The position numbers were made by a program, and so were the translations under genes. This document shows, piece after piece, positions 8,914 through 16,656 of a stretch of 64,000 bases of DNA. This DNA comes from Actinomadura litoris. GTDB taxonomy: Bacteria > Actinomycetota > Actinomycetes > Streptosporangiales > Streptosporangiaceae. Numbering within the stretch: the stretch's first letter is position 1; the number at the start of each line of letters is the position of its first letter. The notes under the pieces were generated by a model, which worked only from the letters and a program-made list of their open reading frames with translations, was not told where the DNA came from and searched no databases. Location: positions 296,298 through 360,297 of the forward strand of contig NZ_WOFH01000012.1 in the NCBI RefSeq assembly GCF_009733595.1, given 5' to 3'.

Positions 8914-8954
8914 CCGAGGGGGCGGAACCGCCGACGCGGCTCCGCCCCCTTCGG
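8914..8954 (+). terminator. Strong terminator after UnbU
   Basis: Arms beginning CCGAGGGGGCGGA and ending TCCGCCCCCTTCGG pair almost fully around a short loop. It lies directly after the UnbU stop and closes the UnbL-UnbV-UnbU block; it also faces the convergent DUF6924 gene. Confidence 0.8.
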
Positions 8955-8991
8955 CATGGCCTACCACCACAGGTCGCCTACCACGGGTCGC

Positions 8992-9927
8992 CTACCACCA
9001 CGGGTCGGAGCCCTCTTCGAGGACGAAATCGTGGAAGTCCATGTTGCTGATCTCCAGGTTGGCCGCCATCGAGCCGACCACGCGGCGGGGGAGGACGGCG
9101 GGCTGCCCCGGGGTGTCGTACAGGTCGACGGCGGTGAGCGGCCGGTCGGCCTCGGCGAAGGTCCGGGCGTCGGCGAGCGCGACCAGCGTGGCGTGCTCCT
9201 CGGGCGGGACCAGCGCCGGGACCTCACCGGGCAGGAGCCCCTCGTACCGCCGGTCCTCGACGACCTCCGCCGTCAGCGGATAGTCGTCCACGTCGATCTC
9301 GTCCCAGTCCAGATCGGCGCCCACCCAGCCGTCCTGGTCGATACCGCCGAAGTCGTCGAGCAGGGCGCGCCAGCCCTCCTCGTCGTCGAAGCAGGTGCGG
9401 ACCAGGAGGGCGCCGGACGAGGCGGGAAGCGGCGGATGGCTCCGCCGTTCCGACGGCTCGGGCGCGGGGAACGCCGGACGGCCCGCGTCCCCCTGGTAGA
9501 CACCGCGCACATCCATCTCGCGCACCAGGTCCTCGAACCGGACCCCGCCGCGCAGCAGACCGGCCAGGATCTCACCGAGCCGGGACGCCGGCACCCGGAC
9601 GCCGCGTCCGGGGACCGCGACCAGGTCCACCAGCAGCGGATCGCCTCCGCCGGCCACCACCGGAATGTCGACCAGGACGGCGACCGGCGCGGCCCGAGCG
9701 CCGTCCGGGACGAGCGCCGGGACGTTGCCGCCGTGCAGGTAGTCCCAGCCGGCCCCTTCGACCACGCGCAGCCGCGCCCCGCCCTCGCCGAGGAGGAGCA
9801 CGTCGCCCTCCCGGCGGCCGCCGACGTCACCGAGCACACCGCCCCAGTCCGCCTGCCCGTCCTTGTAGTACGTGCAGAGCAGCAGCACCTCGCCGCCCAC
9901 CGTCGGGGGAAGCGCGGGAATGGACAT
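8992..9927 (-). CDS. Tandem DUF6924 domain protein
   Basis: 311 residues, no known function. Two related halves are visible: LLLCTYYKDGQADWGGVLGD at residues 15-34 and LLVRTCFDDEEGWRALLDD at about 177-195, each followed by a similar acidic and Pro-rich stretch and a V(P/L)ALV(P) segment, so the protein is an internal duplication. No signal peptide or membrane segment is seen. The start ATG follows GGAGG. It is convergent with UnbU across a terminator and probably not part of enediyne biosynthesis. Confidence 0.65.
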   Translation of the reverse strand: MSIPALPPTVGGEVLLLCTYYKDGQADWGGVLGDVGGRREGDVLLLGEGGARLRVVEGAGWDYLHGGNVPALVPDGARAAPVAVLVDIPVVAGGGDPLLVDLVAVPGRGVRVPASRLGEILAGLLRGGVRFEDLVREMDVRGVYQGDAGRPAFPAPEPSERRSHPPLPASSGALLVRTCFDDEEGWRALLDDFGGIDQDGWVGADLDWDEIDVDDYPLTAEVVEDRRYEGLLPGEVPALVPPEEHATLVALADARTFAEADRPLTAVDLYDTPGQPAVLPRRVVGSMAANLEISNMDFHDFVLEEGSDPWW

Positions 9928-10003
9928 GGCTCGCCTCCAAAGGGGCCTGCGACGCTCTCGGCCCCGCCGGTGGACGGGGCCGAGGGTGCCGCGGGGACTT
10001 CGA

Positions 10004-11071
10004 TCAGCAGATCTCCGGGGCCTCGTCCTTGATGGACAGCAGGCGGAAGTAGTTCTGGCCGAGGGCGATGTCGCGGAAGGCCTCGTCGTCGAGGTCCTTG
10101 TTGACGTCGCTGGTGATCTCCAGCTCCTCCTTGTAGACCTCGAAGTTCTTGTCGCGCGAGGCCACGAAGTCGGTGCCGGGGATGACGCGGGTCGGGTGCC
10201 GGTTGAAGAACTCGACGTAGAGCTTGCGGTTGGCGGGGTCCTTGAAGTACTGGTCGTAGAGGACGCGCCAGCTGATGTCGAGGGTCAGGTTCGGGTGCGC
10301 CTCGACCAGTTGCTCCACGGTCTCGATGTGCTGTTCGGCGGGCATCGTCTTCAGTTCCTTGGACAGCCCCATGTGCGCCCAGACGATCTTGTTGTTCGGG
10401 TAGCGGCGCAGGACCTCGCGCATCAGCGGGAGGTACTTCGTCGGCTCGGCGTCGCTGCCGAGGTCGGAGTGGAGGGTGAGCGGGATCGAGCGCTCCCGCA
10501 GGATCTTCATGAACGGCGCCCAGCGGCCGATGTCCTTCATGTCGGCCGGGTCGTGCTTGTTCGGCAGCAGCGCCTGCTTGATCAGGTTCACCTCGCCCAT
10601 CCAGGTGAACATGCCGGGGTACTCCTGGTCGAGGAGCTTGATCCGGTCGACGATGCCCTCGGGGTTGGCCAGGTCGGGGAAGGTCATCGAGAGGGTGAGG
10701 CGGGGCGTCTTCGGCTTGAACGCGGCGTAGTTGGCGGCGTTGACGAAGTCGTTGCGCAGGCTCGGGGTGACCGGGGTGCCGGGGCAGTTCAGGTAGTACG
10801 TGCAGGTCGAGGCGGCCGGGAGCGTCTGGCCGATGCCGTACATGTTGGCGTAGCGGACGCCGGTCTTGTCGAGGTAGCCGAGCATTTCGGGGAACGGGAC
10901 GGCGGGCCCGCCGAAGGGCTGGAAGTGCAGATGGCTGTCGACGACGGAGGTATAGGGGCTCTTGTGCCGGTCGAAGCAGTCCGGTGACGGTGCGGCGTCG
11001 GCCGCGGGAGCTAGTAGGGTGACCGCGAGAGCGGCCCCGAACGCGGTGGTCAACGCGGCGTTTCGCAGCAT
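10004..11071 (-). CDS. Secreted amidohydrolase-family protein
   Basis: 355 residues. The start ATG at 11071 gives a clear signal peptide (LRNAALTTAFGAALAVTLLA with an ADA-A cleavage region), preferred over an upstream frame extension. Metal-binding features of the amidohydrolase (PF04909-like) superfamily follow: DSHLHFQPFG near residue 45, IPLTLHSDLGSD, WAHMG and IPGTDFVASRD. The role would be hydrolysis or decarboxylation of an extracellular substrate with a bound metal ion. No neighbouring gene suggests the substrate. Confidence 0.8.
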   Translation of the reverse strand: MLRNAALTTAFGAALAVTLLAPAADAAPSPDCFDRHKSPYTSVVDSHLHFQPFGGPAVPFPEMLGYLDKTGVRYANMYGIGQTLPAASTCTYYLNCPGTPVTPSLRNDFVNAANYAAFKPKTPRLTLSMTFPDLANPEGIVDRIKLLDQEYPGMFTWMGEVNLIKQALLPNKHDPADMKDIGRWAPFMKILRERSIPLTLHSDLGSDAEPTKYLPLMREVLRRYPNNKIVWAHMGLSKELKTMPAEQHIETVEQLVEAHPNLTLDISWRVLYDQYFKDPANRKLYVEFFNRHPTRVIPGTDFVASRDKNFEVYKEELEITSDVNKDLDDEAFRDIALGQNYFRLLSIKDEAPEIC

Positions 11072-11171
11072 GGGACTCCCTGTATGGATCGGTACAAGTT
11101 GATCATCAGGGTAGCGCGGCGAATGGTCGTGCGCAGCCAGAAAAGCCACGCCCGGGTTGAATACCCCCGGG

Positions 11172-11633
11172 TTATTCCGGCGGCAGGAGACGGCCCAGAA
11201 GGTCGGCGACGGTGATCACGCCGAGCATGGGGGCGTCGGTGCCGCGCGGGTCGTCGGCGACGGCGACGACCGGGCTGCGGGCGCCCGCCATGACGCTGGC
11301 GATCTCCATGACGGTCGCCTGCGCGTCCACGACCGGCGGCGGCGTCCCGTCGGTGGGCAGGAGGTCGGCGACGCGCCTGCCCTCCAGCCGCCGGCACAAC
11401 TGGTCGGCGTGCCGCTCGTCGTAGGTGCGGGCGAGCGCCGGGTCGTCCTGGACGTAGCGCGGGATCATCGATCCGAGCAGCCGCGACCCGGGCAGCACGG
11501 CGGTCGGGCGGCGCTCGGCGTCCACCACGATCAGCCCCGGCAGGCGGCCGGCGGCCAGCAGCCGCGCCGCGTCCAGCGCGCTGGTCCCGGGTGTCACGGT
11601 GGGGTAGTCGACGGCGAGGTCTCGGGCGCGCAC
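11172..11633 (-). CDS. CBS-domain protein
   Basis: 153 residues with a CBS pair: VDYPTVTPGTSALDAARLL opens the first motif and PPPVVDAQATVMEIASVMA opens the second. Such tandem domains bind adenosyl ligands and act as regulatory modules. The GTG start at 11633 is divergent from a permease gene 146 bases away, so the two may share a control region and a function, a common arrangement for CBS regulators of transporters. Partner is inferred. Confidence 0.8.
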   Translation of the reverse strand: MRARDLAVDYPTVTPGTSALDAARLLAAGRLPGLIVVDAERRPTAVLPGSRLLGSMIPRYVQDDPALARTYDERHADQLCRRLEGRRVADLLPTDGTPPPVVDAQATVMEIASVMAGARSPVVAVADDPRGTDAPMLGVITVADLLGRLLPPE

Positions 11634-11779
11634 CCCTCGACGGTAGCAGCCGGGCGAACCCGCCGACCTGGGGCTTCTCGCGTGCGAAACACGGCCGGTT
11701 CCGGTTAGGGTCGGGTGCTGGTGTGCCGGGAAGGCTGGTCGGCGGTTCTGTTCAGCGACCCCTCGGGAAGGGGAGCCCT

Positions 11780-13060
11780 TTGACCGCCGTGGCCGCGATC
11801 ACGATCTTCGTCGGCGCCTATCTGCTGATCGCGTCGGAGAAGGTGCACCGGACGGCGGTCGCGCTCGGCGGCGCGGGGCTGATGCTGCTGCTGCACATCA
11901 CCGACGGCCACGGGGCGTTCTTCTCCGAGGAGACCGGCGTCGACTGGAACGTCGTCTTCCTGCTGCTCGGCATGATGGTGATCGTCTCGGTGCTGCGCCG
12001 GACCGGGGTCTTCGAGTACGTCGCGATCTGGGCCGCCAAACGCGCGCGCGGGCGGCCCTACCGGCTGATGGTGATGCTGGTCGTGCTGACCGCGGCGGCG
12101 TCGGCGCTGCTGGACAACGTCACGACCGTGCTGCTGGTCGCGCCGGTCACCTTCCTCGTCTGCGAGCGGCTCGCGCTGCGGGTGGAGCCGTTCCTGGTCG
12201 CCGAGGTCATGGCGTCCAACATCGGCGGGACGGCGACGCTCGTCGGCGACCCGCCCAACATCATCATCGCCAGCCGGGGCGGGCTGTCGTTCAACGACTT
12301 CCTGCTGAACCTCGCGCCGCTCATCGTCCTGCTGATGGTCGTGTTCTGCGTGCTGTGCCGGTGGCTGTTCCGCGCCCACTTCCACTACGACCCCGAGCTC
12401 GCCGCCGAGATCATGGAGTTGGAGGAGCGGGAGGCGATCACCGACCGGCGGCTGCTCTGGCAGGGCCTGTCGGTGCTGGCGCTCGTGGTCGTCGCGTTCG
12501 TCCTGCACCCGGTGCTGCACTACGAGCCGTCGGTCGTGGCGCTGCTCGGCGCCGGGCTGCTGGTCGCCGCGACCAGCGTCACCACCCAGCAGGCGCTGGA
12601 CGAGGTCGAATGGCCCACGCTGGTCTTCTTCGCCGGGCTGTTCGTGATGGTCGGCGGCCTGGTCGAGACCGGGGTGATCGCCGACGTCTCCCGCGCCGCC
12701 GCCGACGCCACCGAGGGGCGCCCCGCCTTCGCGGCCATGCTGCTGCTGTGGGCCTCGGCCGGGCTGTCGGCGATCGTGGACAACATCCCCTACGTCGCCA
12801 CGATGAGCCCGATCGTGTCGGACCTGGTGCAGCGGCAGCCGGGCACCGAGGGGCACGTGCTGTGGTGGGCGCTGGCCCTGGGCGCCGATCTCGGCGGCAA
12901 CGCCACCGCGATCGGCGCGAGCGCGAACGTCGTGGTGCTCGGCATCGCCGCGCGCAACGGCACCCCGATCAGCTTCTGGTACTTCACCAGGTACGGGCTG
13001 GTCGTCACGCTCGTCACGGTCGCGCTCTGCGTGCCCTACCTGTGGCTTCGCTACCTCTGA
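11780..13060 (+). CDS. ArsB/NhaD-type permease (ion transporter superfamily)
   Basis: About 426 residues and 11-12 membrane segments. Signature stretches are ASALLDNVTTVLLVAPV, ASNIGGTATLVGDPPNI in the first half and SAIVDNIPYVATM, GADLGGNATAIGASANV in the second half, typical of the ArsB/NhaD/citrate-type ion transporter fold with two inverted re-entrant repeats. The TTG at 11780 was chosen because AAGGGGAG lies at good spacing and the first membrane segment starts at once; a GTG at 11789 is an alternative. Substrate (sodium/proton, arsenite or organic acid) is not resolved. Confidence 0.85.
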   Translation: MTAVAAITIFVGAYLLIASEKVHRTAVALGGAGLMLLLHITDGHGAFFSEETGVDWNVVFLLLGMMVIVSVLRRTGVFEYVAIWAAKRARGRPYRLMVMLVVLTAAASALLDNVTTVLLVAPVTFLVCERLALRVEPFLVAEVMASNIGGTATLVGDPPNIIIASRGGLSFNDFLLNLAPLIVLLMVVFCVLCRWLFRAHFHYDPELAAEIMELEEREAITDRRLLWQGLSVLALVVVAFVLHPVLHYEPSVVALLGAGLLVAATSVTTQQALDEVEWPTLVFFAGLFVMVGGLVETGVIADVSRAAADATEGRPAFAAMLLLWASAGLSAIVDNIPYVATMSPIVSDLVQRQPGTEGHVLWWALALGADLGGNATAIGASANVVVLGIAARNGTPISFWYFTRYGLVVTLVTVALCVPYLWLRYL

Positions 13061-13093
13061 GCGACCCTCTTCCGAGCCTTTTCAGGGGACGCC

Positions 13094-13122
13094 TTGTCGG
13101 CCCCACTGTACAAGCGTACGAT
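13094..13122 (+). promoter_or_regulatory. Candidate promoter of the TetR gene
   Basis: A -35-like TTGTCG at 13094-13099 and a -10-like TACGAT at 13117-13122 are 17 bases apart. The first arm of the inverted repeat at 13106-13117 falls in the spacer, so a bound repressor would block polymerase. Confidence 0.5.
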
Positions 13123-13156
13123 AGCGCCGTCGCTAAGTTATTGAACGCTTGTACAG
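13106..13156. promoter_or_regulatory. Inverted repeat, candidate TetR operator
   Basis: CTGTACAAGCGT (13106-13117) and its exact reverse complement ACGCTTGTACAG (13145-13156) are 27 bases apart, flanking the likely transcription start of the TetR gene. Each arm also holds GTAC half-site elements. Autoregulation by the adjacent TetR protein is the natural inference. Confidence 0.65.
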
Positions 13157-13160
13157 GCTG

Positions 13161-13823
13161 GTGGACGTGGGCACGGACGAGTCCGAGGAGACCGCGCGGA
13201 TCCGGATCAGGGACGCGGCGCTGGAGCAGTTCGCCGAGCACGGCGAGCGGGGCGCCACGATCCGGGGGATCGCGCGGGCGGCCGAGGTGTCGCCCGCGCT
13301 GGTCCAGCACTACTTCGGGACGAAGGAGGGGCTCCGCCGGGCGTGCGACGAGTACGCCATCGAGCTGTTCCGCACCACCAAGCAGGACGCGATGAGCGGC
13401 GGGCTCGCCGAGCCGGGGTTCATGGAGGTGGCGTTCCGGGCGGGCATGCCCGTCCAGCGGTACCTGGCGCGGGCGCTGGTGGACGGCTCGGAGGCGGCCG
13501 ACAGGTTCTTCGACGACGCGGTCGCGCTCAGCGAGGAACTGCTCCAGCGCGACCTGCCGGGCCTGGCCAAGCCGAACACCGACGACCTGCACGGATACGC
13601 GGCCGTCATGACCGCGATCAGTTTCTCGCTGGTCGTGATGCACCACCACCTCTCGCGGGCCCTCGGCGCCAACACCCTGACCCGGGAGGGATATCCGCGG
13701 CTCGTCATGGCCGCGCTCGACGTCCATTCCGACGTCCTGCTCTCGCCGGAACTGCTCGAACAGGCCCGCGCCGCGCTGCGGCAGATGGCCGCCGCCCAAG
13801 AGGACCCCGACGACGATGCGTGA
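13161..13823 (+). CDS. TetR-family transcriptional regulator
   Basis: 220 residues. The N-terminal helix-turn-helix is visible as RDAALEQFAEHG...ATIRGIARAAEVSPALVQHYFGTKEGL. The rest is the ligand-binding helical domain. I prefer the GTG at 13161; a TTG at 13149 would place the second operator arm inside the coding sequence. It lies upstream of, and on the same strand as, a two-gene ABC exporter, so it probably represses that exporter and itself through the perfect inverted repeat in its promoter region. The inducer is unknown; an antibiotic is plausible. Confidence 0.85.
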   Translation: MDVGTDESEETARIRIRDAALEQFAEHGERGATIRGIARAAEVSPALVQHYFGTKEGLRRACDEYAIELFRTTKQDAMSGGLAEPGFMEVAFRAGMPVQRYLARALVDGSEAADRFFDDAVALSEELLQRDLPGLAKPNTDDLHGYAAVMTAISFSLVVMHHHLSRALGANTLTREGYPRLVMAALDVHSDVLLSPELLEQARAALRQMAAAQEDPDDDA

Positions 13824-13940
13824 CGCTCCCGCCGCCGGCGCCCGCCGCGCCTCGCCGCGGCGGATCCCCACCTCGGACGCGGCCGCGCGCGAGACCGATC
13901 CCGACCCGCCGCGCGAATGAGGGAACCCGCCTTCCGGCCC

Positions 13941-13963
13941 CGCTGAACAGTGTCGCTGAACAG
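13941..13963 (+). repeat. Two direct copies of CGCTGAACAG upstream of the ABC exporter
   Basis: Identical 10-base copies at 13941-13950 and 13954-13963, three bases apart (13-base period), about 50 bases before the ABC start. They may be half-sites for a regulator of the exporter. Confidence 0.4.
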
Positions 13964-14013
13964 CGCAGGGGTCGGCCGCCGCATGCCTTCCGACCCCCCA
14001 CAAGGAGCCACGA

Positions 14014-14967
14014 GTGACCACAGATTCGATCCCCATATCCGTCCGCGGCCTGGTCAAGACCTTCGGGCGGACCCGCGCGCTGGACGGCCTCGACCTGACC
14101 GTCCGGGAAGGCGAGGTCCACGGCTTCCTCGGCCCGAACGGGGCCGGGAAGTCGACGACGATCCGCGTCCTGCTCGGCATGCTCCGCGCGGACGAGGGCA
14201 CCGCCCGGCTCCTCGGCGGCGACCCCTGGCACGACGCGACCGAGCTGCACCGCCGCCTCGCCTACGTCCCCGGGGACGTGACGCTGTGGCCGAACCTGTC
14301 GGGCGGCGAGGTGATCGACCTGCTCGGCCGCATGCGCGGCGGCACCGACCAGCGGCGCAAGGCGGAGCTGCTGGAGCGCTTCGAGCTGGACCCGCGCAAG
14401 AAGGGCCGCGCCTACAGCAAGGGCAACCGGCAGAAGGTCGGGCTGGTCGCGGCGCTGTCGTCGGGCGCCGAGCTGCTGATCCTGGACGAGCCGACGTCCG
14501 GCCTCGACCCGCTGATGGAGGAGGTCTTCCAGGAGTGCGTGCGGGAGGAGCGGGACCGGGGACGCACCGTCCTGCTCTCCAGCCACATCCTGTCGGAGGT
14601 CGAGGCGCTGTGCGACCGGGTGACGATCATCCGGAACGGCGCGGCGGTCGAGACCGGCACGCTCGCCGACCTGCGCCACCTCACCCGCACCTCCATCGAC
14701 GCGGAGCTGGCGCGCTCGCCCGGCGGCCTCGCGGACCTGCCCGGCGTCCACGACCTGCGGGTGGACGGCGGACGGGTGCGCTGCGAGATCGACACGACGC
14801 GGCTGGACGGCGTGCTCCGGCTGCTCGCCGACGGCGGCGTCCAGAGCCTGTCGATCCGCCCGCCGACGCTGGAGGAGCTGTTCCTGCGCCACTACAAGGA
14901 CGACCTCGCCGCGGAGGAGGCGGCGCACGCCGCCGCGTCCGCCGACCGGGAAGGCCGCGCGTCATGA
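14014..14967 (+). CDS. ABC transporter ATP-binding protein (drug-export type)
   Basis: 317 residues. Walker A GPNGAGKST near residue 42, an unusual signature region around KGRAYSKGNRQKVGLVAAL in place of the canonical LSGGQ, and Walker B ELLILDEPTSGLDP are visible; an SSHILSE switch follows. The GTG start has AAGGAG upstream. It is coupled by ATGA overlap to the permease that follows. The pair resembles exporters of polyketide antibiotics; with the TetR gene it forms a regulated efflux locus. It could serve self-resistance to the enediyne, but sits 33 kb from the PKS, so this is only a possibility. Confidence 0.9.
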   Translation: MTTDSIPISVRGLVKTFGRTRALDGLDLTVREGEVHGFLGPNGAGKSTTIRVLLGMLRADEGTARLLGGDPWHDATELHRRLAYVPGDVTLWPNLSGGEVIDLLGRMRGGTDQRRKAELLERFELDPRKKGRAYSKGNRQKVGLVAALSSGAELLILDEPTSGLDPLMEEVFQECVREERDRGRTVLLSSHILSEVEALCDRVTIIRNGAAVETGTLADLRHLTRTSIDAELARSPGGLADLPGVHDLRVDGGRVRCEIDTTRLDGVLRLLADGGVQSLSIRPPTLEELFLRHYKDDLAAEEAAHAAASADREGRAS

Positions 14968-16568
14968 CCGCGCTCGCCGGCACCGGCGGGATGATCCGGC
15001 TCATCCTGCGGCGCGACCGGTTCCTCATGCCGGCCTGGATGCTGGTCGCGGTGCTCATCCCGGTCAACTTCGTGGCGGCGACCGACAAGCTGTACCCGAC
15101 GGCCGCCGAACGGCTCAAGTACGCCAACACGAGCGGGACGAACGCGACCTTCCTCGCGCTCTACGGGCCGCTGTTCGACTCGGGGCTCGGCAGCATCGTC
15201 GCGCAGCGCTCCGGGTTCATCCCGGTCGTCCTTGGCCTGATCGCGTCGCTGACCGTCGTCCGGCACACCCGGACCGAGGAGGAGGCCGGGCGGCGCGAGC
15301 TGCTCGGCGCGACGATCATGGGACGCGGCGCCGCGCTCGCCGCCGCGCTCGCGGTCACCTGCGCCGCGGGCCTGGTGATCGCGGCGCTGCTCACCGCCGG
15401 GATGGCCGCGCAGGGTCTGCCGCTGGCCGGGTCGCTGGCGTTCGGGCTGGAGCTGGGCCTCGCGGTGTGCGTGTTCGCGGCGGTCGCGGGCGTGGCCGCG
15501 CAGCTCACCGAGGGCGCCGGGGCGGCGCGGGGCCTGTCGGTCGCCGCGCTCGGCGCCGCGTTCACGGTCCGGCTCGCCGCCGACGTCGGCGGCGCCGGGA
15601 ACGGGCTGTCGTGGCTCGGCTGGCTGTCGCCGCTCGGCTGGCTCCAGCGGATCCGGCCCTACGCCGGCGAGCGCTGGTGGGTGCTCGCCATGGTGGTCGC
15701 GCTGTCGGCGGCGCTGGTCGCGGCCGCGGCGGCGCTGTCGGCGCGGCGGGACGTCGGCGCCGGGATCATGGCGCCGAGGCTCGGCCCGCCCGACGCCTCG
15801 CCCCGGCTGAACGGCGCGTTCGGGCTGGGCTGGCGGTTGCAGAGCCGCGCGCTGTACGGGTGGCTCGCGGGGTTCGCGGCGCTCGGGCTCGTCTACGGCG
15901 GGGTGGCGGGCAGCGTCGAGCAGCTCGTCGACGACAACCCGGACCTGAGGGAGATCTTCACGAAGCTGGGCGGGGAGTCGGCGATCGTGGACGCCTACTT
16001 CGCCTCGGTGATGAGCATGCTCGGGCTGTTCGCCGCGGCCTACGCGGTGTCGGCGACGCTGCGGCTGCGCGCCGAGGAGTCGGGGCAGCGCGCCGAGCCG
16101 CTGCTGGCCACCCCGGTCGGGCGGCTGCGCTGGGCGGCGAGCCACCTGGTGTTCACGCTGCTCGGGTCGGCGGCCGTGCTGGCCGCGGGCGGCCTGATGG
16201 CGGGCTTCGCGCACGGCGTGGACGACGGCGACCCCGGCCGCGAGGTGCCGCGCGTGCTCGGCGCGGCGATGGCGCAGCTCCCGGCGGTGTGGCTGGTCGC
16301 GGCGGTCGCGATGGCGATCTACGGGCTGGCGCCCCGCTACAGCGCGGCGGGCTGGGCGGTCGTCGCGGTGGCCGGGGTGATCACGCTGTTCGGGACGAGC
16401 CTCGACCTCGCCCAGATCGTGCTGGACGTCTCGCCGTTCACGCACGTCCCGAAGCTGCCGGGGCACGACTTCAGCGCGACGCCGCTGCTGTGGCTGCTCG
16501 CGGTCACGGCGGCGCTCGGGGCGGCCGGGCTGGCCGGCTTCCGCCGCCGGGACCTCGCGCTCGGCTGA
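14964..16568 (+). CDS. ABC transporter permease (polyketide-antibiotic exporter type)
   Basis: 534 residues with about 12 membrane segments arranged as two similar six-helix halves, the layout of the COG3559 exporter of polyketide antibiotics. The second half begins near the FGLGWRLQSRALYGWL stretch, which mirrors the RLILRRDRFLMPAWML stretch of the N-terminus. The start overlaps the ATPase stop (ATGA). It should form the membrane channel for the ATPase encoded just upstream. Confidence 0.87.
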   Translation: MTALAGTGGMIRLILRRDRFLMPAWMLVAVLIPVNFVAATDKLYPTAAERLKYANTSGTNATFLALYGPLFDSGLGSIVAQRSGFIPVVLGLIASLTVVRHTRTEEEAGRRELLGATIMGRGAALAAALAVTCAAGLVIAALLTAGMAAQGLPLAGSLAFGLELGLAVCVFAAVAGVAAQLTEGAGAARGLSVAALGAAFTVRLAADVGGAGNGLSWLGWLSPLGWLQRIRPYAGERWWVLAMVVALSAALVAAAAALSARRDVGAGIMAPRLGPPDASPRLNGAFGLGWRLQSRALYGWLAGFAALGLVYGGVAGSVEQLVDDNPDLREIFTKLGGESAIVDAYFASVMSMLGLFAAAYAVSATLRLRAEESGQRAEPLLATPVGRLRWAASHLVFTLLGSAAVLAAGGLMAGFAHGVDDGDPGREVPRVLGAAMAQLPAVWLVAAVAMAIYGLAPRYSAAGWAVVAVAGVITLFGTSLDLAQIVLDVSPFTHVPKLPGHDFSATPLLWLLAVTAALGAAGLAGFRRRDLALG

Positions 16569-16656
16569 CGCTCCCGGCATATCCGGGTGAACCGGATGCG
16601 GGCTCCGCACGTTCAAGAGAGGGTAAGGAGGGCGGCGCGGCGCGGCGGGGGGCACG

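Noticed and set aside
8958..9006. Short repeated GCCTACCAC units at the end of the DUF6924 gene
   Set aside because: Only two and a half imperfect copies, partly within the coding end; probably simple replication slippage rather than a functional site.
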